Source: Succinivibrio faecicola
GTDB lineage: Bacteria; Pseudomonadota; Gammaproteobacteria; Enterobacterales; Succinivibrionaceae
Assembly: GCF_019448115.1 (NCBI RefSeq)
Contig: NZ_JAGFNY010000004.1
Location: 1 to 64,000, forward strand
Reading direction: 5' to 3'
DNA length: 64,000 nt
Part shown: piece by piece, positions 8,602 to 17,634 of the stretch
Layout: each line of letters begins with the position of its first letter
Numbering within the stretch: the first letter of the stretch is position 1
Notes under the pieces: generated by a model
What the model saw: only the letters and a program-made list of their open reading frames with translations
What the model was told of the DNA's origin: nothing
Databases searched by the model: none
Translations under genes and position numbers: made by a program

Positions 8602-10065
8602 ATGAAATTTATTATCAGACTTTTTCCCGAAATCTCAATCAAGAGTAAGCCAGTTCGTAATCGATTAATAAGACTGGTTAGACAGAATATTGTAAATGTG
8701 TGTAAGCACCATAATATTGCTGTAAATGCATTTGCTCAGTGGGACAAGATAGTTGCTGTATTTGGTACTGAAGATGCTCCTGTATCAAAAGATAGAGCAA
8801 TCACTGAGTTATCTAGAATTCCTGGTATTCATTCTTTTATGGAAGTAAATGAATATCCATTTACAACTCTTGATGATCTGTTTGAGACTATCAAGGATGA
8901 AGTTGGCCCTTCAATTATAGGCAAAACCTTTGCAGTTAGAATAAAGAGAAAAGGTCAGCATGAATTCAATTCACAGATGGCAGAACGTGTTATCGGTGGT
9001 AAATTCAAGGCGGCATTTGAAAACAAAGGTGTAAGCCTTTCAGATCCAGATGTTCTCATTCATATTGAGATTGAGCACCAGACTGCATACCTTTCAGGTG
9101 AAAAGCATCTAGGTATTGGTGGTTATCCTGTAGGTTCACAAGGCGAGGTTTTCTCATTAATTTCAGGTGGTTTTGACTCAGGTGTTTCAACTTATGATGT
9201 TCTTCATAGAGGTTGCAGAGTTAATTATCTGTTCTTCAACATGGGCGGAACAGCACATGAAATCGGTGTAAAACAAGAAAGCTATTTTATCTGGGACAGA
9301 TATGCTTCATCACACCGAGTAAAGTTTGTAACTATTCCTTTTGAACCAATAGTAGGCCAGATTTTAGAGAGAACTCATCATGGAGTAAGAGGTGTAATCC
9401 TAAAGCGCATGATGATGAGAGTAGGCTCTCTTGTTGCAAAGAAATTTGATGCTGAAGCCCTAGTAACTGGCGAGTCATTAGGTCAGGTATCATCGCAGAC
9501 ACTTCGCAATCTAACTCATATTGATGACGTATGTGATGTTCTGCTGATAAGACCTTTAATTACAGCTGATAAACAGGATATTATTGATAAATCAAGAGAA
9601 ATTGGAACAATAGGCTTTGCTGAAAGCATGCCGGAGTACTGTGGTGTAATATCTGATCATCCAAATGTCTGCCCAACAGCTTCTTTTGTTGAAGAAGAAG
9701 AGGCAAAAATGGATGAAGGCCTAGTACAGCAGGCTGTTGAGAATATGAAGGTAGTTGATATTACTGATATTCCAACAAATACATCTAAACTTAAAACGGA
9801 GATTGAGGTTGTAGAAAATCTTCTGAAATCTGATGTGGTTATTGATGTAAGAGCTCCAGATGATGTTGAAAAAGCTCCATTAAAAGATCTTGAAAATGAG
9901 GTAATTGTACTTCCTTTTTATAAGATTGCTTCAGAATTCAATAAGCTTGATAACATGAAAACCTATGCTCTGTTCTGCGATCAGGGGGTTATGAGTACTA
10001 TGCAGGCAAAGCAGTTAAAAGAAAAGGGCTATCATAACGTAAAGGTTTGGCGTCCTGCTAAATAA
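8602..10065 (+). CDS. thiI: tRNA 4-thiouridine synthase / thiamine sulfurtransferase
   Basis: ThiI adenylates U8 of tRNA and transfers sulfur to make 4-thiouridine; it also supplies sulfur for the thiamine thiazole ring. At 487 residues it is the long, enterobacterial type. Order: N-terminal ferredoxin-like and THUMP domains (to about 170), the PP-loop ATP-binding motif SGGFDSGVS, the PEYCGVISDHPNVCPT region, and a C-terminal rhodanese domain with FCDQGVMS carrying the persulfide cysteine. I start at ATG 8602 (MKFIIRLFPEI); the longer frame beginning within the slyD terminator is not credible. No clear Shine-Dalgarno sequence precedes it. Confidence 0.95.
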   Translation: MKFIIRLFPEISIKSKPVRNRLIRLVRQNIVNVCKHHNIAVNAFAQWDKIVAVFGTEDAPVSKDRAITELSRIPGIHSFMEVNEYPFTTLDDLFETIKDEVGPSIIGKTFAVRIKRKGQHEFNSQMAERVIGGKFKAAFENKGVSLSDPDVLIHIEIEHQTAYLSGEKHLGIGGYPVGSQGEVFSLISGGFDSGVSTYDVLHRGCRVNYLFFNMGGTAHEIGVKQESYFIWDRYASSHRVKFVTIPFEPIVGQILERTHHGVRGVILKRMMMRVGSLVAKKFDAEALVTGESLGQVSSQTLRNLTHIDDVCDVLLIRPLITADKQDIIDKSREIGTIGFAESMPEYCGVISDHPNVCPTASFVEEEEAKMDEGLVQQAVENMKVVDITDIPTNTSKLKTEIEVVENLLKSDVVIDVRAPDDVEKAPLKDLENEVIVLPFYKIASEFNKLDNMKTYALFCDQGVMSTMQAKQLKEKGYHNVKVWRPAK

Positions 10066-10088
10066 CTACATTAAGTAAGCTACATAGA

Positions 10089-10131
10089 AAAAGGTGTAAT
10101 TGTACTGACCACTGTAAATTGCACCTTTTTT
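10089..10131. terminator. Bidirectional terminator between thiI and lolE
   Basis: AAAGGTGTAATT pairs imperfectly with AATTGCACCTTT across a loop at about 10104-10115, with T runs on both strands. It serves the convergent thiI and lolCDE transcripts. Confidence 0.75.
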
Positions 10132-10152
10132 GTTACAGTAAAATGTAGCTTG

Positions 10153-11394
10153 TCAGTTACTGTTAATTTCTTCGACAATGTTTGTATTGGCTGCTTTTAC
10201 AGCTGGGTAGAGTGCAGCTAACGTTCCCATTATCAATGCACAGAATCCTACTGTTGCAATGTCTGTAATGTGTATTACTGTAGGAACAAAGTTAATAAAA
10301 TAGACATCTTCATTTAGAAGCTGAATTGAAGTCCATTTTTCGAAATTTGCAGTAACATATGGTGTAAACAGAGATATTAGTGTTCCTGCAATTATTCCAT
10401 ATGTACAGCCTTTAAAACTGCTAAGTAGTCCCATCAGAGTAAATGTTTTTATAATGAATTTTTTATCAGCTCCCATTGTCATGAGAATTGCGATTTCTTT
10501 TCTTTTTTCGTTTACTGTCATAACAAGATTGGAGATGATATTAAAGCAAGCTACACAAATCACCAATATCATAGCAAGATACATAATACCTCTTATCATA
10601 TTGATATCTTTGTATAGTTTTCCATGAGTATCAAGCCATGTTGTAATTTCACTTTCTTGAGGTATTACTCTAGCAATATCATAAGCTACATTATTAACAA
10701 TCAGCATATCATCTGTTTTGATATGTATAGTATTTGGATACTCCCTGTTTGATATTTCTAATGCTGCATCAAGTGAAATAAAAGCAAAATTGTTATCTAT
10801 CTGACCTGCTGTTTTAAATACACCAGCAACAGTAAAATCCTGCATATTAAAAGCTGATAATTCAGCAGCATTATCAGCTTTATCAATACAAGCTACCTTA
10901 ATTGTATCGCCTTTTTTTACATTTAGTTTTTTTGCAATTCCATTTCCAAGAATTATCTGTTTTGGCTTAGATAAAATATCATCAGAGAATTCTTTAGTGA
11001 ATTTTTCAAAGTTGATTACTCTTTGCTTTTCATCAGAATTTACACCGATAATCATTGCAGGAACGAAGCTTCTGCTATCTGTTATTGCACCTTTAAGTAC
11101 AATACTTTCATTTACCGAAACCACATGTTTTGTTTGTTTTATGGTTGAAACAATATTTTTGATATTTGTATAACCTTCAGGTTCATATGATGTTAGAGTG
11201 ATTGAAGGCACCAGTTCTAAGACTCGGTTTTTAAGCTCTCTTTCAAAACCGTTCATTGCTGACAGACCAAGAATAAGAGAGCATACACCAATACTGATAC
11301 CTAAAGTAGATGCAAGTGACATAAACCTTGCAAGAGGCCCGTATTTTTTGGATTTTAAAAATCCAAGTGCCAATTTAAAGGTTAGCTTACTCAT
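10153..11394 (-). CDS. lolE: Lipoprotein-releasing ABC transporter permease LolE
   Basis: Inner-membrane subunit of LolCDE, which extracts outer-membrane lipoproteins from the inner membrane and hands them to LolA. The protein has an N-terminal transmembrane helix (FMSLASTLGISIGVCSLILG) followed by GLSAMNGFERELKNRVLELVP, a motif typical of LolE. A large periplasmic domain and three C-terminal transmembrane helices follow, with the FtsX-like coupling segment EKRKEIAILMTMGADKK. I start at ATG 11394 (MSKLTFKLAL, 413 aa, same as E. coli), which overlaps the lolD stop by 8 bases; an upstream start would run deeper into lolD. Last gene of lolC-lolD-lolE. Confidence 0.93.
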   Translation of the reverse strand: MSKLTFKLALGFLKSKKYGPLARFMSLASTLGISIGVCSLILGLSAMNGFERELKNRVLELVPSITLTSYEPEGYTNIKNIVSTIKQTKHVVSVNESIVLKGAITDSRSFVPAMIIGVNSDEKQRVINFEKFTKEFSDDILSKPKQIILGNGIAKKLNVKKGDTIKVACIDKADNAAELSAFNMQDFTVAGVFKTAGQIDNNFAFISLDAALEISNREYPNTIHIKTDDMLIVNNVAYDIARVIPQESEITTWLDTHGKLYKDINMIRGIMYLAMILVICVACFNIISNLVMTVNEKRKEIAILMTMGADKKFIIKTFTLMGLLSSFKGCTYGIIAGTLISLFTPYVTANFEKWTSIQLLNEDVYFINFVPTVIHITDIATVGFCALIMGTLAALYPAVKAANTNIVEEINSN

Positions 11395-12064
11395 GGATGA
11401 TACCATCCTTCATGGTATAAACTCTGTCGCACTTTTCGCTAAGAGAATTGTCATGAGTTACGATGACAACGGCAATTTTGTCTTCCTTTACAAGTTTTTC
11501 AAATAATGAAAAAACCATCTGTGCATTCTTTTCATCAAGATTACCTGTTGGTTCATCAGCAAGAATTAGTTCTGGATTGTTTGCAAGAGCTCTTGCTATT
11601 GCAACACGCTGTCTTTGTCCACCAGATAGTTCAGACGGTCTTGAATCTGCTTTTTCTGATAAAGCAACTTTTTCAAGTAACTCAAGTGCTCTTTGTTTTG
11701 CATCATTCTTGTTAATACCTGCAATAAGCATAGGCATCATTACATTTTCAAGTGCAGAAAAATCACTTAGCAGATGATGAAACTGGTAAACAAAACCAAG
11801 ATGAATATTTCTAAATGCCGCTTTCTTTTTGTCAGAAAGTTTTAAGAGCTCTTCACCTTTATAGATAATCTCTCCGCTGTCAGCCTTATCTAATGTACCT
11901 AGAATATGCAGTAAAGTAGATTTTCCAGATCCTGACTTTCCTACAATTGCTGTCAGTTCATTTGAATAAATATCAATATTTACACCTTTTAGAACATTTG
12001 TTCTGATTTTGTCTTCATTGTAGGTTTTTATGATATTTTTAGCTTGTAGTAAAGGATTGTTCAT
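11387..12064 (-). CDS. lolD: Lipoprotein-releasing ABC transporter ATPase LolD
   Basis: The 225-residue ATPase that powers LolCDE on the cytoplasmic side. All ABC motifs are visible: Walker A GKSGSGKST, the Q-loop in VYQFHHLL, the signature LSGGQRQRVAIARAL, Walker B LILADEPTGNLD and the H-loop VIVTHD. The FQFHHLLPDF-like stretch after the Q-loop is the LolD-specific Lol motif (here YQFHHLLSDF). Three bases separate it from lolC, and it overlaps lolE, giving a tight operon. Confidence 0.96.
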   Translation of the reverse strand: MNNPLLQAKNIIKTYNEDKIRTNVLKGVNIDIYSNELTAIVGKSGSGKSTLLHILGTLDKADSGEIIYKGEELLKLSDKKKAAFRNIHLGFVYQFHHLLSDFSALENVMMPMLIAGINKNDAKQRALELLEKVALSEKADSRPSELSGGQRQRVAIARALANNPELILADEPTGNLDEKNAQMVFSLFEKLVKEDKIAVVIVTHDNSLSEKCDRVYTMKDGIIHE

Positions 12065-12067
12065 TAT

Positions 12068-13243
12068 TTATCCTCTGTTTAAGTTCAATACAGGATCTGC
12101 CTTTGCCGCTCTTGAGGCAGGATACAGAGTAAAAATGAGGCTCATCAGTATAGAGCCAATTGCAACATAAATTAGGTTTGTCATATCGATACTTGCGCTG
12201 ACAGCTGACATTGTTCCCATAGAATTCATGTAGGAAACAACAGCATATGTTAGTGGTATTCCGATGATTACACCTATAAAAGTACCAAGAACACCTACGA
12301 TAAGCCCCATCAGAATAAATATTCCTTTTATTTTTGTGTCAGATAAACCGATTGTTTTTAAAATAGCAATTTCATTCAAACGGGATGTAACCATCATAGA
12401 TAGTGCAGACAGGATATTAAAAGCTGCAACAATAATTATGAGAGCAAGCATTATGGTCATTGTTACCTTTTCAAGAGCTATTGCCTTGAAAAAATCTCCC
12501 TGATAGTCACTCCAGAGATTATATGAAACATTATTCTTATCAAGGTATTGTTTTACCTTGTCAATTTTAAATGCGTCTTTTGTATATATTCTCAGCTTTA
12601 AACTGTTTTCTCTAAGTCTAAACAGCCTTCTGACATCATCAATGTTTCCTATTACAGTTGCGATACTGTTGTTTGTGTTTGTTGAAGGAAAATAATATTT
12701 CAAAGTGAAAATTCTCTGAGATGGAGTAATACCAAGAGGCGTATATCTTGAGTTGATAGTGCTGATGAGTCTTGCCTGAGTGTTCAGTCTTATGTTGTTA
12801 TCAAGATAGACACTAGCCATGGCGTTGAGCTGATAAGATCCTTTTTTAGGAATTCTTACAAGATCAAGATCGCTTTTAAAAATTCCATTTTTCAGTTTTA
12901 AATTATTTTCATCGATGCCCTGAACATATACTAATGAAAGCCCACCTGGAGTTTGCAGCAGTGCCTGCTCCTGAATGAATGGTGATACAGCAAGAACATC
13001 ATCAAATTCAAGAAGCTTATCAGAAGACTTAAAGTTATCTGCAATTATATGTGGTGTGATACTGAGTATTCTGCTCTTAAGATTACTGTGCAATCCCTGC
13101 ATTATTGCAGTATCTACAATAAGTGCTGCCACGCCAAGAGCAATGCCTGCTACAGAAATAAAGGCAACGAACTTTGCGAATTTAAGAGTTTTGCTCCTAA
13201 ATATGTACTGGAGTGCAATTTTAAAGGTTAAGTATGAAAACAT
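12068..13243 (-). CDS. lolC: Lipoprotein-releasing ABC transporter permease LolC
   Basis: First gene of the lolCDE operon, 391 residues (E. coli about 399). It has an N-terminal cytoplasmic start, a transmembrane helix (FVAFISVAGIALGVAALIV), the MQGLHSNLKSRILSITPH motif corresponding to LolC, a large periplasmic domain that would bind LolA, and three C-terminal helices with NEIAILKTIGLSDTKIKG. The presence of separate LolC and LolE, not a single LolF, is the gammaproteobacterial arrangement. Confidence 0.94.
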   Translation of the reverse strand: MFSYLTFKIALQYIFRSKTLKFAKFVAFISVAGIALGVAALIVDTAIMQGLHSNLKSRILSITPHIIADNFKSSDKLLEFDDVLAVSPFIQEQALLQTPGGLSLVYVQGIDENNLKLKNGIFKSDLDLVRIPKKGSYQLNAMASVYLDNNIRLNTQARLISTINSRYTPLGITPSQRIFTLKYYFPSTNTNNSIATVIGNIDDVRRLFRLRENSLKLRIYTKDAFKIDKVKQYLDKNNVSYNLWSDYQGDFFKAIALEKVTMTIMLALIIIVAAFNILSALSMMVTSRLNEIAILKTIGLSDTKIKGIFILMGLIVGVLGTFIGVIIGIPLTYAVVSYMNSMGTMSAVSASIDMTNLIYVAIGSILMSLIFTLYPASRAAKADPVLNLNRG

Positions 13244-13545
13244 ATTATTTCTAGATTAAATACAAACACACTAATTGTAACACACAGAAAATATGAGCTA
13301 ACTTATGATTGTTAATAATACGTTATTCAATAGATAAATCTTCTCAATAATATGTCGATAGATCTTCAAATATATGAAAAAATGTGGCAAATCAAAAAAT
13401 TCTGTTTTCAAAAAAATTTTTTTCATTCCTAATTAAACTTTTTTACTGCTAAGCCGTTAATAAAATACCAAGTGGCAATTTTGGAAAAAACAAATTACCG
13501 TATAGTTGTACTATAATTAATGTTACAGAAAATAGAGGAGAAGCT
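13244..13545. other. Intergenic region between lolC and the motX-like gene
   Basis: 302 bp, strongly AT-rich, between divergent genes. It holds an extended -10 for lolC at 13274-13282 on the minus strand and a TATAAT box at 13512-13517 for the motX-like gene, which also has AGGAG at 13536-13540. No coding frame or RNA gene was recognised. Confidence 0.5.
13274..13282 (-). promoter_or_regulatory. Candidate extended -10 promoter of lolCDE
   Basis: On the minus strand TGTTACAAT reads as TG-n-TACAAT, 31 bases before the lolC start codon. The -35 is not convincing, which is usual for extended -10 promoters. Confidence 0.4.
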
Positions 13546-14280
13546 ATGAGTAAATTGTTTAAGCTCAGTGCTATAGCAATTGCTATTAATTTAGCTTGCT
13601 TCTCAGCACCTTTAACTTCACATGCAGCAAAATATGATATGGTGACCAGTACAAAAGCAATGGTTGCCAGGGATGCTTTGCAGTCTTTTGACATGTCGTC
13701 CATGACAAATAAGGCTAAAGATGCAAGTACAGATATGTACACGCCTGATATCATGAACGCAATCATTGAAAACAATAAACTTGAATATATTGTTTTAAAG
13801 CAGGACCGATGCCAGTTCACTGCAGATATTGAAGATAGAGCAAGACTAGTTAAGAGTCCTGTTTTTATGTATGCCTGGGGGCAGATGCTCCTTAAGGGAA
13901 TATGTGTTAGGGCAGAGCGTGACCTTGCACTCGGATACATAAGAAGAGCTGCTGATGATGGTTATGCTCCTGCTATGGTTCAGATGGCGGAATATTTTGA
14001 AAAGGGAACTTTTATGCACAAGAGTTTCTCCCTTTCAGAACAGTATATGCACACAGCTGCTGCATTAGGTTCAAAAACAGCACGCCTTAATTGGGCTGAT
14101 ATGCTTATCAGAGGATATGGCTCTCCATCCTTGTATGAAGAGGCTTATGCATGGCTTTACCACAGCCAGTATGAAGATGAATACTCTCAGATGAAGAAGA
14201 TTTATTTAGAGTCACAGCTTAAAAAATTCTTACCTCCGAATGTAATTGCAAGAAATGAGGCTTTTGAGCCTGATATATAA
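13546..14280 (+). CDS. motX: Sel1-repeat periplasmic protein, probable MotX-like sodium flagellar motor protein
   Basis: A 244-residue exported protein. Residues 1-27 form a signal peptide ending SHA, with an A-x-A-like cleavage region. From about residue 105 to 185 there are Sel1-like helical repeats (PAMVQMAEYFEKGT, ARLNWADMLIRGYGSP, YEEAYAWLYHS). The arrangement of a cysteine-containing DRCQFTADIEDRA segment, AWGQMLLKGICV, then Sel1 repeats and YEEAYAWLYHS resembles MotX, the T-ring protein of the sodium-driven polar flagellar motor in Vibrio and Shewanella. The match is from memory, so a generic Sel1 protein is the alternative. AGGAG precedes the ATG, and a strong terminator follows, so the gene is monocistronic. 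The Na+-NQR in the same window fits a sodium motor. Confidence 0.65.
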   Translation: MSKLFKLSAIAIAINLACFSAPLTSHAAKYDMVTSTKAMVARDALQSFDMSSMTNKAKDASTDMYTPDIMNAIIENNKLEYIVLKQDRCQFTADIEDRARLVKSPVFMYAWGQMLLKGICVRAERDLALGYIRRAADDGYAPAMVQMAEYFEKGTFMHKSFSLSEQYMHTAAALGSKTARLNWADMLIRGYGSPSLYEEAYAWLYHSQYEDEYSQMKKIYLESQLKKFLPPNVIARNEAFEPDI

Positions 14281-14300
14281 AAAACAGAAAAGATACTGCA

Positions 14301-14330
14301 TGCCTGGACCAAATCCAGGCATTGTTTTTT
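14301..14330 (+). terminator. Rho-independent terminator
   Basis: TGCCTGGA (14301-14308) pairs with TCCAGGCA (14314-14321), followed by TTGTTTTTT. It ends the motX-like transcript upstream of ffh. Confidence 0.85.
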
Positions 14331-14345
14331 GAAAAAACAATAATC

Positions 14346-14354
14346 TGTTATAAT
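14346..14354 (+). promoter_or_regulatory. Candidate extended -10 promoter of ffh
   Basis: TGTTATAAT, a perfect TATAAT with the TG extension, lies 35 bases before the ffh start codon and just after the preceding terminator. The -35 region is only weakly matched. Confidence 0.55.
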
Positions 14355-14389
14355 GCTGATAACTATCAGAAATTTTTTAAGGATTACTA

Positions 14390-15775
14390 ATGTTTGACAA
14401 TCTAACAGAGCGCCTTAACCGCACTCTTAAAAACATAAGCGGTAAAGGTCGTATTACAGAAGACAACATTAAAGATACTCTTCGAGAAGTTCGTGTTGCC
14501 TTGCTTGAGGCAGACGTTGCACTTCCAGTTGTAAAATCATTCACTCAGAGAGTTAAAGAGCGTACTTTAGGTACAGAGGTTGCTTTAAGTCTTACACCTG
14601 GTCAGGAATTCATTAAGGCTGTTCATGCTGAACTTGTCGAAACAATGGGTGGTACAACACAAGAGATTAACCTTGCCCATCAGCCTCCTGCAGTAATACT
14701 GTTAGCAGGTCTTCAGGGTGCTGGTAAGACAACATCTGCAGCAAAGCTTGCCTTATATTTAAAAGAACGTCTCAAGAAAAAGGTTTTAATGGTATCGGTG
14801 GATACTTACAGACCTGCAGCTATGGATCAGTTAAAGACTTTATCTTTAGAGGTAAATGTTGACTGTTATCCTTCTTCACCAAAAGACAAACCAGAAGATA
14901 TTGCAAAAGCAGCTCTTCAAGAAGCTAAGTTAAGAGCATATGATGTTCTTATTGTTGATACTGCAGGTCGTCTTGCAGTAGATGAAGAGATGATGGATGA
15001 GGTCAAGAGACTTCATGCACTTACTGATCCTGTAGAAACACTGTTTGTTGTTGATGCAATGACAGGTCAGGATGCAGCTAATACAGCAAAAGCATTTAAT
15101 GATGCTTTAGCACTGACTGGTGTGATATTAACCAAGGCAGATGGTGATGCAAGAGGTGGCGCCGCCTTGTCAGTAAGAGAAATTACCGGCAAGCCAATCA
15201 AATTTATCGGTATGGGAGAGAAGGTTGTTGCCCTTGAACCTTTCCACCCTGACAGAATTGCATCCCGTATTCTCAATATGGGAGATATTCTCTCCTTAAT
15301 TGAAGATCTTCAGCGAAATACTGATGTTGAAAAAGCCAAAAAGATGGCTGAAAAGCTAAAGTCAGGTGAAGGCTTTACATTCGAGGATTTCAAAGATCAG
15401 ATTGCTCAGATGAAGAAGATGGGCGGTATGACTGGATTGCTAGATAAACTGCCAGGAATGGGTAATATTTCTGAGCAGATTAAAGATAAAGTCAATGATA
15501 AGAGTATTGCTCATATGGAAGCAATTATCAACTCAATGACTAAAAAGGAACGAATTCATCCTGAAATCATTAAAGGTTCTAGAAAGAAGAGAATAGCAAT
15601 GGGTGCTGGCGTTGAGGTACATGAGGTAAATGTTCTTTTACGTCAGTTTGAAATGACCCAGAAGATGATGAAGAAAATGGGTAAGGGTGGTATTCGTAAA
15701 ATGGCAGGTGCAATGCGCGGTATGATGGGTGCCATGGGAGGCATGGGCGCAATGAATAACCTGTTTAGAAGGTAA
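14390..15775 (+). CDS. ffh: Signal recognition particle protein Ffh
   Basis: The SRP54 GTPase, which with 4.5S RNA binds signal sequences of nascent membrane proteins and docks with FtsY. 461 residues against 453 in E. coli. It has an N-domain, then the G-domain with GLQGAGKTTSAAKLA (G1), DTYRPAAMDQL, DTAGRLAVDE and TKADGDARGGAALS. The C-terminal M-domain is rich in methionine (MRGMMGAMGGMGAM near the end) and contains the SGxRKKRIAMGAG-like RNA-binding segment. It precedes the rpsP operon, as in many gammaproteobacteria, but has its own promoter candidate. Confidence 0.97.
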   Translation: MFDNLTERLNRTLKNISGKGRITEDNIKDTLREVRVALLEADVALPVVKSFTQRVKERTLGTEVALSLTPGQEFIKAVHAELVETMGGTTQEINLAHQPPAVILLAGLQGAGKTTSAAKLALYLKERLKKKVLMVSVDTYRPAAMDQLKTLSLEVNVDCYPSSPKDKPEDIAKAALQEAKLRAYDVLIVDTAGRLAVDEEMMDEVKRLHALTDPVETLFVVDAMTGQDAANTAKAFNDALALTGVILTKADGDARGGAALSVREITGKPIKFIGMGEKVVALEPFHPDRIASRILNMGDILSLIEDLQRNTDVEKAKKMAEKLKSGEGFTFEDFKDQIAQMKKMGGMTGLLDKLPGMGNISEQIKDKVNDKSIAHMEAIINSMTKKERIHPEIIKGSRKKRIAMGAGVEVHEVNVLLRQFEMTQKMMKKMGKGGIRKMAGAMRGMMGAMGGMGAMNNLFRR

Positions 15776-15846
15776 ATTTTTTCTGGCAGAAATTCTGTCA
15801 GATTAACTCTAGGTTGCTATTTTTTTTACTCTCTTTATTTGAGAAC

Positions 15847-15874
15847 TTGATTTTTTTGAAATTAAGTGTAAAAT
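15847..15874 (+). promoter_or_regulatory. Candidate promoter of the rpsP-rimM-trmD-rplS operon
   Basis: TTGATT (15847-15852) and TAAAAT (15869-15874) are separated by 16 bases, about 75 bases before rpsP, leaving a leader of roughly 65 bases. Confidence 0.5.
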
Positions 15875-15896
15875 ATGGCAACTGTTTTTTGTAAGG

Positions 15897-15920
15897 TGAC
15901 AATTGTCACAATTGTCATGA
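15897..15920 (+). promoter_or_regulatory. Palindromic repeats in the rpsP leader
   Basis: TGACAATTGTCA (15897-15908) is a perfect 12-base palindrome, and CAATTGTCA repeats immediately after it at 15909-15917. It lies between the candidate promoter and rpsP. It could be an operator or fold in the leader RNA. Confidence 0.4.
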
Positions 15921-15948
15921 TTTTTATTTTTATATAGGTACTAGCGAA

Positions 15949-16311
15949 ATGGTAGTCATTCGTTTACGTCGTTTAGGCGCTAAAAAACGTCCTTTCTATC
16001 ACGTTATTGTTGCAGACAGTCGTTTTGCAACATCTGGCCGTTTCATTGAGCAGGTTGGTATTTTCAACCCTGTTGCAAACGGTAAAGAAATCCGTCTACG
16101 TTTAGATTTAGAAAGCATCAATGCATGGATTGCAAAGGGTGCACAGCCATCAGATCGTGTAAAGCGTCTTTTATGGGAAGCTGAGCAGGGTGAAGAGGCT
16201 GTTTTAAAAGCTAAGGAAGAGAAGCACGCTAAAGCAGTTGCTGCTCGTAAGGCTGCTGCAGAGGCTAAAGCTAAGGCTGAAGCTGAAGCTGCACAGGCTG
16301 AACAGGCTTAA
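15949..16311 (+). CDS. rpsP: 30S ribosomal protein S16
   Basis: The first ~85 residues are a normal S16, with [31 protein letters not shown] and the [12 protein letters not shown] segment. The remaining ~35 residues are a low-complexity Ala/Lys/Glu helix ([12 protein letters not shown] at the end) that lengthens the protein to 120 residues against 82 in E. coli; such tails are known in other bacteria. First gene of the rpsP-rimM-trmD-rplS operon, 12 bases before rimM. Confidence 0.97.
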   Translation: MVVIRLRRLGAKKRPFYHVIVADSRFATSGRFIEQVGIFNPVANGKEIRLRLDLESINAWIAKGAQPSDRVKRLLWEAEQGEEAVLKAKEEKHAKAVAARKAAAEAKAKAEAEAAQAEQA

Positions 16312-16323
16312 TAACTGCTAAAT

Positions 16324-16854
16324 ATGGCAGATACTCCGCGTCAAATGGGAGCCTTAGGCTCTTCATTTGGAGTAAAAGGTTGGATGAAAGTTCGATCTTT
16401 TACGAGCCAACCTGAGAACCTTTTTGACTACTCGCCATGGTTTATACGTCAGCGCGGGATGGAATGGCGCGAGGTTCAGGTTGAAGAATATAGACCACAT
16501 GGTAACGGTTTTATCGTTAAGTTAGATGTGGCCTCAACTCCAGAGGAGGCTAAAGCTTATGCTGGAGCTGAGATAGGGATCAGGCGTTCAAGCCTGCCAC
16601 CTGTACCTGAAGGTACCATATATCTTGCAGATCTTGTTGGATGTACAGTATATGGTCTTGAAGGTGTAATGCTCGGCAAAGTGTCGGGAATTAGGGATTA
16701 TGGAGCTGCTCCAATTATGGTAGTGTCTCCCTCTGACCACCTGGCTAAGGAAAGAAATGAAGATTTTCTAATTCCTTATGTCGTGGGCCCAATTGTCAAA
16801 GCAGTTGATCTCGAAGCTATGACAGTTGAGGTTGAGTGGGGTGTTGATTACTAA
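16324..16854 (+). CDS. rimM: 16S rRNA processing protein RimM
   Basis: A 30S maturation factor that binds S19 and the 16S 3' domain. The 176 residues show the N-terminal RimM domain ([19 protein letters not shown], then YSPWFI) and a C-terminal PRC-barrel with [12 protein letters not shown] and the FLIPYV segment near the end. Position between rpsP and trmD is the conserved one; trmD begins one base after the stop codon. Confidence 0.96.
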   Translation: MADTPRQMGALGSSFGVKGWMKVRSFTSQPENLFDYSPWFIRQRGMEWREVQVEEYRPHGNGFIVKLDVASTPEEAKAYAGAEIGIRRSSLPPVPEGTIYLADLVGCTVYGLEGVMLGKVSGIRDYGAAPIMVVSPSDHLAKERNEDFLIPYVVGPIVKAVDLEAMTVEVEWGVDY

Positions 16855-16855
16855 G

Positions 16856-17599
16856 ATGTATTTCGGCGTAATTACACTCTTTCCTGAGATGTTTGATGCA
16901 GTGACCAAATACGGGGTTACTCGCAGAGCTTGTGAAAATGGACTGATTACAGTCAATTGCACAAATCCTCGCGATTATACCTTAGATAAATTTGGTAATG
17001 TTGATGATAAGCCATATGGCGGTGGACCTGGTATGCTTATGCAGGTTCAGCCACTGTCAGATGCTATCAAAGCAGCAAAAGCTCAAGCACCGGATGGAAC
17101 AAAAGTTGTCTGCATGTCTCCTCAAGGAGTGCAGCTAAATCACTCTCTGGTCACCAAATTCCACAGTTGGGGCTCAATTATTCTTATAGCAGGACGCTAT
17201 GAGGGTATTGATGAACGCGTCCTTCAGACTGAAGTCGATCTGGAGGTTTCGGTCGGTGACTATGTCCTGTCAGGGGGTGAACTTCCTGCCATGTGTATCA
17301 TCGATTCAGTTTCAAGAATGGTTCCTGGTGTTTTAGGAAACATTCAGAATGCCAATGAGGATACTTTTGCAAAAGGTCTTCTTCATTTTCCTCAGTATAC
17401 TAGACCAGAGGAAATCAATGGTCTTAAGGTTCCTGAGGTACTGATGAGTGGACATCATGAAAAGATTCGTTCTTGGCGTTTAAAGCAGTGTTTGGGAAGA
17501 ACCTTGCAAAGGCGTCCTGATCTGCTTGAAAACCGTACTCTTACTAAGGAAGAAATTAAACTTCTTGCTGAGTATAAAAAAGAGCATGGTTTAGAATAA
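16856..17599 (+). CDS. trmD: tRNA (guanine-N1-)-methyltransferase TrmD
   Basis: Methylates G37 of tRNAs with G36, preventing +1 frameshifting. A SPOUT knotted fold: [13 protein letters not shown] binds SAM and substrate, [11 protein letters not shown] and [17 protein letters not shown] form the knot. I start at ATG 16856 ([13 protein letters not shown], 248 aa, against 255 in E. coli), one base past the rimM stop; a longer in-frame start inside rimM would add ten residues without family support. Confidence 0.96.
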   Translation: MYFGVITLFPEMFDAVTKYGVTRRACENGLITVNCTNPRDYTLDKFGNVDDKPYGGGPGMLMQVQPLSDAIKAAKAQAPDGTKVVCMSPQGVQLNHSLVTKFHSWGSIILIAGRYEGIDERVLQTEVDLEVSVGDYVLSGGELPAMCIIDSVSRMVPGVLGNIQNANEDTFAKGLLHFPQYTRPEEINGLKVPEVLMSGHHEKIRSWRLKQCLGRTLQRRPDLLENRTLTKEEIKLLAEYKKEHGLE

Positions 17600-17634
17600 G
17601 TTTTTTGTTTTTACTTAATGGTAGGTATTTCAAA

